64,000 bases of DNA, taken from Henricia sp. BOLD:AAB3569 (lineage: Eukaryota > Echinodermata > Asteroidea > Spinulosida > Echinasteridae). Within the stretch, counting starts at the first letter, position 1; each line of letters begins with the position of its first letter. The stretch spans positions 558,001 through 622,000 of the forward strand of contig JBBELK010000297.1 in assembly GCA_037783545.1 (NCBI GenBank), given 5' to 3'. The translations under genes and the position numbers were made by a program. The notes below the pieces were generated by a model. It had not been told where the DNA came from. It did no database searches and was given only the letters and a program-made list of their open reading frames with translations. Below are positions 35,318 through 48,100 of the stretch, piece after piece.

Positions 35318-36121
35318 CCAGGGGCCAATTTCATAAAGCTGTTTAGCAGAAAAATTTGCTTAAAGGGCCCCTTATTTAGGATTTTTATCAATGAAATCTA
35401 TGCTTTAAAACCACTTTACTCAGTTAAAGTCATAAAAATCCTATTTGGAGCTTGCTTTGGGGGTTAAAACAAAGGTTTTTAGTTTTTATGCTAATGCAAA
35501 TATGCATATTCATGACCAAGGTCACGATGTCACAAGAGGCAAACCCAGGAAAATCACATAGAACTGTCTACAAAAGATTCCACTTTTTTCTCAATTTTCC
35601 TGAAACTTTTGTAATCCATGGCTGTTTGAGTTTGTTTTACATGTTGCCTGCTGTAAGCCATGACAAAACTGGGGGTAGAAACTGCAGCAATTTGCCACAA
35701 GTCCAACTTGAAGTCTTATGTTTTTTCTCAACTTTTCCCTTCTGTCTTCCTTATGTGATGCACTCAAAACAGCGCCCTCTGTCTGTGATTTATTGCAATG
35801 AAATCTTCAAAGTTGAAAAATGCCACCTTTTATTGATTTTACATCCAAACGAACAATAGTATGTCTTACTGAACAAGTAATCCGTCATTATAAAGCAAAG
35901 CTTAGGCACAAAGTTGTTTTGGATGTCACAGGCCCTTTAATCCAAAATGTGTTAAAAATCAAAATTGTATGTCAACTTGTGTTTTTAGCAAGGATAGCAG
36001 AACACCAGTTAGTTGCAATACATATCATATAAGATTTTCTCTGAAAACCCATGTTTATAGATCAAACAAAATTTTGATTAAGCAAATTTTTCAACTACAG
36101 CTTTATGAAATTTGCCCTGGA
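35318..36121. repeat. TIR element 'CAGGGGCCAATTTCAT', split by an insertion
   Basis: Outer ends match 26119-26361. The element is interrupted between 35363 and 35937 by the TTAA-flanked insert. Confidence 0.85.
35364..35936. mobile_element. 573-bp insertion flanked by TTAA
   Basis: Bounded by ttaa at 35360-35363 and 35937-35940, with agggcc / ggccct ends. Removing it restores the uninterrupted gcttaatcc of the sister element. TTAA target duplication is the mark of piggyBac-type transposition (family knowledge). No transposase frame is seen. Confidence 0.8.
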
Positions 36122-36251
36122 GAGTGGCAAATTCCACCAAGAGCTTTGTTACATGTACTTAAATTGCAATGGCTATTATTACATCATGTGTGTGATGTTG
36201 CATGCCAAGCATCTTGCTGTATCATTTGCAAATTACATGCCATTGTTAATT

Positions 36252-36420
36252 AGGGATTAAAAGTGGGTTTGGATGGTCTTAAATGTAAGTTTAAAACGGG
36301 ATAGGGGCCTGGACGCTGATAATGGCCCGCGCCTTCAGCTTGGGCCATTATCAGCGTCCAGGCCCCTATCCGGTTTTAAACGGGTTGTTAAAGACCATTC
36401 AAACCCACTTTTAATCCCAT
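36252..36420. repeat. Foldback palindrome
   Basis: Inner arms ataggggcctggacgctgat and the exact inverse flank a loop of about 13 bases near 36330-36342; outer arms gattaaaagtgggtttg and caaacccacttttaatc extend the hairpin to about 75 bp per arm. Confidence 0.92.
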
Positions 36421-37631
36421 TCATAAATACTTTTTTTGTGTAAATCGGTAAAACTCACCAAAGTTAGCTTTTCGTTGCAATCACTTTTCGCTTCCTCTTG
36501 TTGTTTGTATGTTCAAACTGCATGCTAGCTGTGCGTAAGGCGAGTTGTTTGTTCGATCGCGCGCGTTACGCTATAATGATCGAGCGCGTTATGCGTATAA
36601 TATGTTGTGTACGCGCACGTAGACGACCTGTCTGGAGCATGCAACATCTATCATTAAAATTTACCAATGTATTCCAAAGTAAGAAAGCCTTACTTACCAA
36701 CATGTATGTGGCGTCATACAAAATATTATGACCATTGTGCATACACATCGTACTTTGTGCATCAAAAATCACATACACAGTACTTCTAAAACAAATCAGA
36801 CTTCTAAAACAAATTTTGCAACGACATGTGTAGATCAACAGCGGTAGGCAGTAACTAGATTTTTTGTGGGTGCCTTCATCAAATCTGAAATCTATAATCT
36901 ATAATTGATAAATATTTTATGCGAAGATAATCTTTTTTTACAAAAAATCTTTTTTTTTTAAATGCGATATAAAAATGATGTAGTGAGCGGATGCAGCTTA
37001 AAAATATATATACTTGGATATACATGTATGTCAGTATGGTTTCTTTTCATGCGTATAAATTTGTACTTGGATGGCAGACAGTGTTTAAAGTTCGGCATTA
37101 ATGTGCTGGATACTTTTTCACATTGTTCCAGGGAACACCATCATGGCAGGAACTGATGAACGTACATTTCGTTTTGGATGCTCATACTCACTTTGTTTTA
37201 TTAATGACAGTTAAACACCTTAACTTTTCTGTTTACATTTTAAGTATATTAATCCTTTATAGTTTTATTCTTATTTTATACCAGGCCCCTAAGGATAGCA
37301 GTTCTATACCTGTCAAAATATAACAGAAATAAGCCCAATTATAACACTGGTATAAACCATTAGAAGTTGGACATTTGTGGAAATGTCACGCAAGTCACAA
37401 TGGAATGGCTGATTTCAGGATGACGTCACAATCTCAGGTCAGTTACAAAGTTTCAAAACAAGTTTACAAACAAAAAGTATTAAATATATGTTTAATAGAA
37501 ACAGGAGTTTTGAACGTTCAATTTCGCGTGAAAACGAATGCTTCTTTTACCATTTCATGTACGCATTTTCCAAAATTGTCCGGGAAATTTTTTTTTTTTA
37601 CCACCACTCCGATTTGTTAAAGTATTTTTTA

Positions 37632-37900
37632 AAGGAGCTTGTTCAGATTTTTCCAGAAAATAGATTTTGTTTTAACTATAAACAATCAAAATACTTCCTT
37701 AAAAACTATCCATGGGAAGAAAACAGGAAATTTGAATGTGGAAGCAAAAACTTAAGGTTGGTGTAATCACTGCACAGCTTTGTAACCGGATAAATTTGTA
37801 AAACGGTAATGAGAAAATTTTGACATGATATGGTATCAAAATCTCATCGCCAATGAGGTAAGTGGGGATCAAAAGCAATCTGGTCAAGCACCTTTTAAAG
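37632..37900 (+). repeat. R1 family copy at the inner edge of the right arm
   Basis: Starts aaaggagcttgttcagattt and ends ctggtcaagcaccttttaaa. It sits next to where arm homology fades. Confidence 0.65.
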
Positions 37901-38285
37901 GTATTGCATAATGAAATTATACATGTATTACAAAATAAAATCCAGGGTTATACAAATCTCGAAATTAAAAATAAAACAATTAGCAATCGTTAACAAGCTG
38001 GGTAAAGACTTCAAAAAATTATCTTTTAAAACAGGTTCATAAACTGCACTTAAACTTTGCTGTAACAAATTATATGTGGCCTTGATGTGTGCTTTGGTGT
38101 GAAATTATACTTGGATAGGAATTTTTAAACAAGTTCAAACGCTTTTACAATGACAGTTTTAATGATTATATGCCGAGTATTGCTGACATATTACATCTGA
38201 GTAAATAGTACCTATAAAAAGTGCTGCATAATTTAATGAAATATCCAGATCCCACAAACGTCTCGCCCATTTTGTTGAAATGTCC

Positions 38286-38449
38286 AGCAGCCGATTTCAG
38301 GAAAGAGTGCGCAGCTTGCGCAACTTTTGAAAAATGGCGCAAGCCCCATAGCTTTCGTGTTATCATCGCTAAATTATTGCGCAACTTACGCAATAAAACG
38401 TTGCGCAAGTGGGCTTACGCAACTGCGTAAGTTTCGTGAAATCGGCTGC
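38286..38449. repeat. Palindromic element 'GCAGCCGATTTCA', right arm only
   Basis: Same family as 26791. It interrupts duplicated 3' flank of copy B; the left arm at about 15440-15450 is continuous there. Confidence 0.85.
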
Positions 38450-38956
38450 GGGGGCTGTTCCTTTATATACCCGGTAGTTGAGACACAATGTGACATTCCT
38501 TTATTTCCACAAAATAGGAAATAATGATGTTGCATGATTTGGTTGCTTTCCTGGTTTTGGAATAATTTTGAAATATTCGGTCACAATTAATTGATATGGC
38601 GGTTACAGATGGGAACACCATGTATATTTAGCTCATTCACTTTGACCACGTAATAAGTTCTCTCTTTAAGTCTGAAATTACTACACACTTCTCGACCTAA
38701 ACAATCATTTGTAATCTGATTTTGATTGAGGATTCTAAAAAACCTAATTGAATGTCACACCTGCATTTGCAATTTGCAAAATGATACACTTAGTTCAAGG
38801 TTAAAAATAATGAAGGTTTTAATTTTTTAATTCAACTTATGCAGCAGCTTATTTTTCTGAGTAATATAAAAATCCAAAAATATAAGGTCAAAAAGAGTCT
38901 CATGTCTCAACTTACATGAAATGACCTCAAGAAGAAACTGTGTTATTACAGCATTT

Positions 38957-39138
38957 CTACTTAGCTGCAGGAGAGTCGCGTCTGTTGCAGTCACTCCTTT
39001 GGATCGTCCCGATGCGGAAGGTGGTCATTCCTCGTAGACAGGCCAGACAGAATGTACTCCCCTGTTGGGGCTGATACATGCCGTGAGGACATGGCTGACA
39101 ACCATCCTGACTGTCATACCAACCAGGCTCGCAGGGAA
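38957..39138 (-). CDS. Copy B exon b14: terminal GCC2/GCC3 module and stop
   Basis: Matches a14 with about five substitutions. Starts [23 protein letters not shown] occupies 38957-38959 on the minus strand. Confidence 0.86.
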
Positions 39139-42100
39139 CTATAGACAGATAGAAAGGTAGGATATTGCTTTTACTCAAAGTCGATTTAAAAAAAATAAAT
39201 ATTTCCCAGGATTTTTTGTTAAGCAAAGACTTGGTCAGAAATTTCACTGGCACATTAAAATAGAGGTTCAATTCTTTTTTTTGTTCCCTCTCAATTTAAA
39301 CAAATACAAACTTTTCAAACAATTTTGGCCTAAATCCATAAACACAACACTACACCCCAAACATCGGCTTTAACATCAGCAACATCTAGCACTTGGGTCA
39401 TTTTATAAATTAGGGGTCTAATGTTGGTGTCCCCGTTACATTTTACATTATGTTTTTGTAAATTCAGGACACATTCTTTAAATACTTTCCATCTCAAAGA
39501 GTGAGTACATAAAGTACAATTCATACAAAATGGTTTAAAAGCCATTTTAATGATTTTTGTACGAAAAATAACACATCAGGTGCAAAGGGGGACACTAAAT
39601 GTCACACTTTTGGACCCCTAATTTATAGAAAGACCCACTTCCTATTTACCAACCAGACCGACAAGTCTTTGACAGACCATTCCCAGACCGCATTCCCTGT
39701 ACACGTCTGCCATAGCTGGGACACAGTTTTTCCCAGTGCATGGACTGTGCGTTTTGCATTGTTAAATCCAACAGCGGGCATCCATGAGGCGTGCAATGTG
39801 CTCTTCGCACACACAAATTCACACTGAGCCTCTGCGCGAATTATGAAAACACTTTCTGTCCAAGCTAATTCTTTGGGGTGAAACAACGCACTGAAAACCA
39901 CAGAATTAGCTTGGACATGTTGAACGAAAAGTCTGTTTTTAAATTCAGTGATTTTATCGTTTCACGCAAAATTCCCTTCACAATGCTTTTTCTCAAAGCG
40001 CGAAAAGGCTCAGTGTTAAATTCACCATTACAACAAGTGCGCAAATTATTCAAAGTGACGACACAATGAGCATCCTCACATAACGCATGTAGTTCATGCA
40101 CTGGCCGCGTCCCAGCTATGGCGGACATGCAGGGAAGGTTTCCATGGTTATTGGAATGGTCTATATCCTAGGTCCTCTCCCCACGACAGCCACTGCCACA
40201 ATGACATGCACCAGTAAGCACAACACAGCCCACCATAAGATTAGGATTCTATGCCTAACCACGCCCCCAGCATCCAAGCCATTCCACTTCAGTGCACACA
40301 TCCTTCCACCAATCACTCTCTATTGAACTATTAAACCCATGTGCATTCTCACTAAAAAATAATTTTTTAAACTAGCGATAGTGGCAAAATTACGTTAAAA
40401 TAATGGTAAATGCTGGTGAACAGTTTGTTGTTTTAATACAAGTGAAGGTCATAAATGCAGTTATTTTCTCGGCAAGAAACTTCATTCACATAGACCCCTA
40501 TGCAAAATTCCGACAACATGCATATGCGATGCACAGACTAGACGGACTCACCTCATCAATTGAGTAAGTTTCCTTTTTTTAAACTGGATTTTATGACCCC
40601 CAATATACATGCAAGGATTACCTACGAAATTCTCTGAACATGATTTGATTTCATTGCGACTCCACCAACGAATATTAAACTTTATTTGGAACAGAAAATG
40701 AGAGGACATTGCGGGAGCGTGTATGTCTGTAACATGATCCCCTGTGCATATTGCGGGATAAAACATTCCTAGAAGGGGCCTATTTGCTTTTTGCGCGGGC
40801 CCGCTTTTGAAGGAAAAAAAAACCCCAAAAAACACCACACTACTAACCGCATCGTGCATCGTCTGATGCAGCTTCAGATCGCACAGTGCCAGGAGAACAG
40901 ATAGCAACTCCAAAGTTCTCTGTCTTGTTATCGTCGATATCATACATGGTGTTGCGTATTTGAACTGCAAAGTAGCCCTCTGCGGACTGGTTGATGAGAC
41001 GCACGGCACCTTGCCGCAGTTCGGCAGCGGCCTGCGTGGTGGTGGTCTGGTTCATAACTTGTTTTTACCAAGCAAATAGAGACAATCATTTAGAAATTAT
41101 CATAACAAAAACAAGTGCACATGTACCAAGTAGATGCTATTAAAGGGCCGTCCAATGTTGTCAACATTTTCATGGTTCTACACACCGTAGTATTTTTCAA
41201 GACCGAAATACTACATTTTTTGTTACTAGCGTGAAATGTCAACATTTTACAGTGCACGTAAAGTTCTACGCAGCCCTCGACCTCCTCCTCCCATCCTATG
41301 CTTTGTAGAACTGTGAAAATGTAGACAACTTTGACGGCCCCTAAATTGTTACTTCAATAGAGTACTAAAGTGAAAACATCTTCCTTTGTGTGTTGCCAAT
41401 GTTACTGGGTCTACACCAAAACCAGTGAACTGTTTACCATGCGCTTTAGCAATGGATGTTTCAGATTACCAGCGAATGTTTATACCCAGTTACCCTGGTC
41501 TGACATCACACTTTAGTATTCTATGGAGTTTATGGGTAAATATGGATCGTATAATACCCAATACCTTGGGCAGTATTGGATATCAACCCTAACCTTTATC
41601 TAATCTTACCATCTTCATTGGTCAAGTTAGGATGGTTTGGGATGTGCACATTATGCTCGAGTGTGATGGTGACCTTGATACTTTCCACCGACTGTCGGCG
41701 TCTTCGTATGCTTTGTGGGCTGCAACCCTTGACCTGTCACAAAGGAGTAATCCCAGTGTAAGAGAAAACTATGACGACAACCAAATGAATTGTCTTGACA
41801 GCTCTATATTAATAATAATAATAATAATGATTAGATTTGTATAGCGCACATATCCACCCTGCAGGGTGCTCAAGGCGCTGTTGCCATTATTACCGCTGCC
41901 ATCAGGGAATCACCAGAACCATTTCGCTTCAACTAGGTGGCTGCTGGTCAAGCACAACCCTATCAGCAGTTAGATTGTGGCATTTCCCTTAACAGCTTCC
42001 CAAATATCGCTTGGGTTGACGAGGCAAGTGGGATTAAGTGCCTTTTACAGGGACACAGACACGTTGGTCGAAGTGGGGCTCGAACCCCCAACCTCTGATT

Positions 42101-45100
42101 GGGAGTCCCGCTTCATACCCACTAGACCACACACGCTCCCATATTTAAGTTATTTTTTAAAAACGTGTTTGCTTCTCTGTATTTCTTTGCTCCTTGGTCC
42201 CCATTCTCTTTCTTTAGATCTTTTCCCTTATCGCTTAGCTCAAAGATCTCTTCTATGACTCACAGGTTTCTTGGAATGTCGTTGTTTCCTAAGGATCTCA
42301 TTGACCAGTTCAGTTATTGCTGTATGAGGGGCATTCACACTATTGCGGAAGAATGGCTTTGCACGCGCCTGTGTCATTGGTTTGTACACGAGCCGATTTT
42401 CTGCCTGTACACGGCCCGTCGCGACGTGCAACGCGTTTTGAGCTGCGGTCAAAGTTGAAGGAAAAAACAGACCAAAACAACCGCAACCCCCGCCCCCCAA
42501 AAAAAATTCTTTTGTTTAGCTTGTGGCTTGGTATTAACAAACATTTGTGTAAACTGTGGCACGAGTTGGACATCTTGCATTAGGAAATTGCTGGCCAAAG
42601 CTTTGGAACACAACCGTAACACTTTGTGTGCGGTGGAAGTGTTTTAAGATGAAGAAAAAGAAAAGGATATGAACCAGTGACTTGGTTGTTGTCAAGAATC
42701 AACAGAGCCTCGTTGAACATACGTACAATGAAACATCTTGTGGGCTATTCTTCATCTTAAAACATGGCTCGTCCTCAGCTCAAACCCTAGCAAAGGGCCT
42801 ACTTGGTAAGCGAATGCCACCGCATCGATGTGCCACGGCTGTGTTCCAAAGCTTTCGCCAGCAATTTCCTAATGCAAGATGTCCAACTCGTGCCACCGTT
42901 TACTCAAATACCAAGCCACAGGGACAAGCTACAACCTAAACAAAGGCAAGTTTTGGGGGTTTTTGTTTTGGTCTCTTTTTTCAATTCTGATCAGTTGGCA
43001 CAAGTCGTGTTCCACCCGACACCCTTATTTGCCTCATGTGCGGTCATGCATGAAACAATTTAATTAAACTGCTACCAAAAGACACAGGAGAACTTATCTT
43101 AAATACACGTCAAAATATCTCATAAATATTGGCACACTAAAACACGACAGGTAAATTTAAAAGTGTATAGTGTTTGTTAGACTCACACTGTATATGAATT
43201 GTTTTATAAAGTTGGGACACAAAGCGTGACATTTTCTTATATTTCTACATAATGGCCAATAATGGACAACACTGTGGCTGCTTTGCCTGTCCTGTTGTAA
43301 TTTTGGAGTTTTCAGTCTTTATGGAGTTTGGAAATTTTGAATTATTTGACAAAATGATGGTCGTGGGTTCGAATCCCATCCCGGCTTGTCCATGGTGCGT
43401 GTGCTCTTGGGCAAGGCACTTTGCCATGAATTGCCTCTCTCCACCCAGGAGGAAATGGGTACCTGTGAGGGTAGAGAAAGCTAATGTGTTTGATTAGTCC
43501 CTGTGCGCATAAGCTGCACGGGACTGTATACTCCCCAGGGAGCTGAGAAGGATTAAGGAATGATATTACTGAGCCCAATGACCAGGGGTAATAATGCAGA
43601 AAGCGCATTGAGAGATCTGTCGGATCTGTAATGTGCTATATAAGAACTGCCTATTGTTATTATTATTATTACTGATGTAACGGGGACGCCATGCCAATTT
43701 CTTTAATTTCACTCTGACCCTGAAAGTGATCTTGTTGAATTTGAAACGGTCTTTCATTCAGGATTAAAAGCAGCTTTATCTTTTAAGAATGATGAAAGTT
43801 ATATTTGTCAAAGTTTACTGCTCATTTTTGTCCAATGTTTGAAATGGTGTATGTACCCATGATTGTGGCTATGCACTCATGAAAGTCGGAAAATAGAATT
43901 AAATAATTACAAAGACATTGTGATCAGAATTCTGATGTGTGCTTGCAACTGGCCAATTACCTGGTATCTCTTTTGACACGAGTTATCCTGGACGCACTTG
44001 ACAGTCTCCAAGTTGGATGCTACCATGTTGTTGACCTTCTGGTAGACCTGCCTATCGTGGGTCGCGTTGATCCCATCACAGGTGAGATAACTGCCATATG
44101 CAAGGTTTATCTCCACAGCCACTTTAATTGGAGGTTTGTATGCTGAAAATGGATGGTTTGAGACATGGAGTCATGGATCATCGATCAAAATGAGGCAGAC
44201 ATTTTGTGCAGTCTGGGTAAAATCTCACAATTTTCTTCCCAAACTAAAGGAGCGCGTTCACATTTTTCCAAAAAAATCATATAAAACGATCATATAAAAT
44301 ACCTCCCAAAAATACTATCCATGGGAAGAAAACGAGAAATTTTTGCAATCTCCAATTTGGATGTGGAAGCAAAAAGGTTGGTGCGATCACTGCACTGCTT
44401 TATGGAACAGATAAATTAGTTTACAAAACATCGGTGGTTTTTGTACAATATCCTTGAAAATGTACAGATTGAGAGTACAAATGATCTGGTATCAAAATCT
44501 CAACACCCATGGGAAAAATGGGGGCATAACAAAATGTGATCTGGACACACTCCTGTAATATATGTATCATGCTTTAGTTTTAGTCAAACGTGCATGAAAA
44601 GACATTTTCCGCACAGCTCAGATAACAGTTTTGAAAAGACTAGCACGCATTGGCGCCGCATTTTAATCTGTGCGTGTGGCTGTGCTGGTTCTTTGCGCTA
44701 ATCTTACAGATACATGCACATTAAATTTGCACCATATTTTCCGTTAAATTTTTGGGGATGGGCACGGTGCTGGTTATTCCATGGTACCAGATTCATGCTT
44801 GGGCATGAAAGTCTAATTAAATCACATTTTTAGGGTTTTGTTATCGGCCCCTTCCTATCAACGACCACTGTTTTGCAATAATTGCAAGTTTATATTCAGC
44901 ATGGGCCATACAACTCCTTTTTACGGTCAAACCTTTTGGCCCCAAAAATCATAAAATTCAAAGAGCAAATTCTTGAATGTGTTTTTTTGCAACCCATATT
45001 TAGTCCCTGAGGATAGTGGGAAGGTAAGTGTAATTTCTGCAGAATTTAGGGATATTTATCAAGCAATGAATATATAGCTCAAACCCCATTGTGCAAGGGA

Positions 45101-48100
45101 AAAACAAATTTCATTTAACGGAATTTATCAAGTTGTAAATAGAAAACAACACACCAAGGTTTGTTCTAGACATTGTATGTTTTGATTGTATTTAGAATCA
45201 ATCTCAAAACCAACCATTTGGACTACAAATGCTCATCAACTGTTTTGCACTGTAGTCTTGGCAATATTTGAACGCACCAATAGTTTCCACCAACCTGTGC
45301 ACATGGGAAAGATGTATGCTGCACTGCTGTCCTCTTCCTGTGACCAACGGAAGTTAGACTCTGGCCCACAGGAGTAGAAGGGTAGAATTGAACGACTTAA
45401 GGCATAACCCGAATGGCAGAAGATATTACAAACATACTCTGTGCCTTTTGTCCTGCAATCCAGGTATCCATTCTCGGGGTCCTGTATGGGCCGACAGTCT
45501 GTTGGACAGAACCACAGTATGTTTTAGTATTTAGTCATGAGTCAAGAGTCACTTGTTTGACAAATTAATGAAATGAATCTGGTAGGTTTACATGCGCGCA
45601 CCTAGAAGTCTGTGCTTTTCAGTTAATTGATTGCTTCCTAATGTCTTAACCCTCGAATGTGAGATGTCCTCATTTGAGGACGTAGTAATGAATGTAGTTT
45701 CCTATTGTCCAATTTGCGCATGAGAGGGTTAAAAACATAATCAAGCAATTGAATACTTTGTATAGGGTAATTCCCAAAATTAGGGGTCCAAAAGTGTGAC
45801 ATGCTTTTTAAGATTTCCAAGTGTTTTTAATGATTGAAAGTGGTTTTTCAGTAGAAAATAATTATTTTTATTCGTACAAATGCCACTCAAATTTAATGTT
45901 TGTGTGTAGATATGGCACCAAGGTTAATGCAAACTCATTCTACAGCCAGGGACACTAAACTCCTATTCAATACCATGGAGTAAATTATAAGCCTTTATGG
46001 TCTTTAGTTTTTAATATTTTTCAGGAATCAGAAAACAAAATATTGAGAATTTGTGGTCATAAGTGGTGATTTTTGAAGCAGAGAGTGTCGTACGTAACTG
46101 GTACACCAAACATTTTGGACCCCTAATTTTGGGAATTACTCTATAGCATGTTTCAAGTTTCACTGGTTCCAAGTTGCAAATGTACAACACACCTACATCA
46201 AAAACTTTAAAAATTTATTGAAGAATTTTCCTCCGAGGACTAATTGAATTTCAGCTCAAGTCAAATAAATGTAGCCACATAACTCTTTCACTGCCCAAGT
46301 CGTACATGTACGATCTGTCGTATGCATTCTTAAAGTTACGATAACATGTACGATCTTGATTGTATTATTTTGTCGTACATGTAAAAACAAATTTTAAAAA
46401 TGCAGAGTTCGGCACTAAATTTTAACAACAATGACCAGTGAAAGCATTAAGTCTTGAGATCAAGTCTCGTATTTCAAGTCTTTCACGGTAATACACCTAT
46501 CAATTGTTTCCCCCCCCCCCCCCCCCCCCCCACCCCCGCGCTGTCCCACCCCTTAGGTGGGGGTTTGGTCACTTTTTTCGTGCCCCAGGGTGGGGATTTT
46601 GGCCCATTGAAATACATGTTGAAATACATGTTTTGCACCCGAGGGTGGGGATTTTTCTCACCTAAATTATGCCCCAGGGGTGGGGATTTTGTCACGTGAA
46701 AAGTGACAATCCCCACCTCTTAGGTGGGGTAGCCTGGCGGTGGGGGGGGGGGGGGGGGGGGAGGGGGAAAACAATTGATAGGTGCATAACTCTCAAGTAT
46801 GATTTTGGTTAATGAACTTCAGCCCGTAGGCTGAATTGCATGAAGCTTACAAGTGTCTTCCACCTAAACATCGATACGCATAGGTGGGTGGCGTCATTGG
46901 CAGCCAACGACCAGAGACACTGGGGAATCCCCTTGCTCTTTACAAAAGAAAGCTCTGGGATCTTTAGAGTGCGTTACCATTACCTAACACACTGGACCAA
47001 CAGCTTTTCATCCCTTCCGAAGGACGGAGCAAGTGTGTTTAAGTGCCTTGCTCAAGGGCACAGCTACCATGGCCGGGTATCGAACCCGCAACCCGAAGTT
47101 TTCACCCGAGTGTTGCGAGTCAGTGACCCAAACCACTCAGCCACGGTACCCCACAATGTATAAGTCCAATAGTATTGTAACTCAAAGTCTGACTCCAATC
47201 CCGAGTCTACTTTCTTGATCTCTGAAACTCACATGGGCACGGTCCAGTGTTGCATGGTCTGCTCTCGGTGGGTTGACCCCCACACTGGCTTCCTCCATAG
47301 GCAGGGCGGGGGTTGGTGCAAGAACGACGACGAGACTGCGTACCGCCCATACATGACTGACTACAATCATCCCACTCACTCCAATCGCTCCAGCCACCAT
47401 CCACTAGCAAACACATTTAGATAGAGTACATGATTGGTAAACTATTAAAAAGACGTTATTTGCACTCATAATTAAAAGCCTATGTCGAGAAAACTGCCTT
47501 GTAGAGACTTCAGCCACTAGATGCAGTAATACTTCAGAAAACCTGGAAAATTCATGCATGTTTTGTGTGTATGAATGTCTGCAGACAACTTTTTTTTTCA
47601 GTTGGCAATTTCTCCCACAAAGATACCATTTTACAAGGAAAAATCATGTGGTGTTTGTTACCTTGCTATCAATACTTTTAGTCAGGTTTTTCTTGTCAAC
47701 TCGTGAAGTAAAATGTTGGGTAACTGCAAATGATGTATTGGGGCTTTGAAGATGTATCCATGGAAGATTAATTTAAAGTGAACTCTGGTAACATTACTTT
47801 GATTTTAGTCGTCAATTTCTTCTTGTATATCTCTGAAGGTATCACCACAGACATGCTAGTATCTCTTGAGGGTAATGAAACTGTGTTTGGACCTGTGCTT
47901 GGACCATACTTCACCAGGGGCCAATTTCATAAAGCTGTTTAGCAGAAAGAAATTGCTTAATCCATGTGTGTCCATAGCGCGCGTAACGCGCTATGCTGAG
48001 GCTCCCATTAGTGAACTAAACCGCGTTACGCCCACCAGAGACAAACACAACGCGCACGCACATTGCTTTCACAATGACTCAGCATTATTTGACTCCCAAA

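Larger units (their letters stand above)
34984..38956. other. Intergenic: ABCD4 3' end to copy B 3' end
   Basis: Holds a nested pair of transposable elements (35318-36121), a foldback palindrome (36252-36420), an R1 copy (37632-37900), a palindromic element (38286-38449) and duplicated 3' flank of copy B. Open frames here are short and lack any domain pattern; I see no gene. Confidence 0.6.

Noticed and set aside
42165-42583. Overlapping open frames near 42.3 kb
   Set aside because: They lie in a long inverted repeat in an intron and have no recognisable domain.
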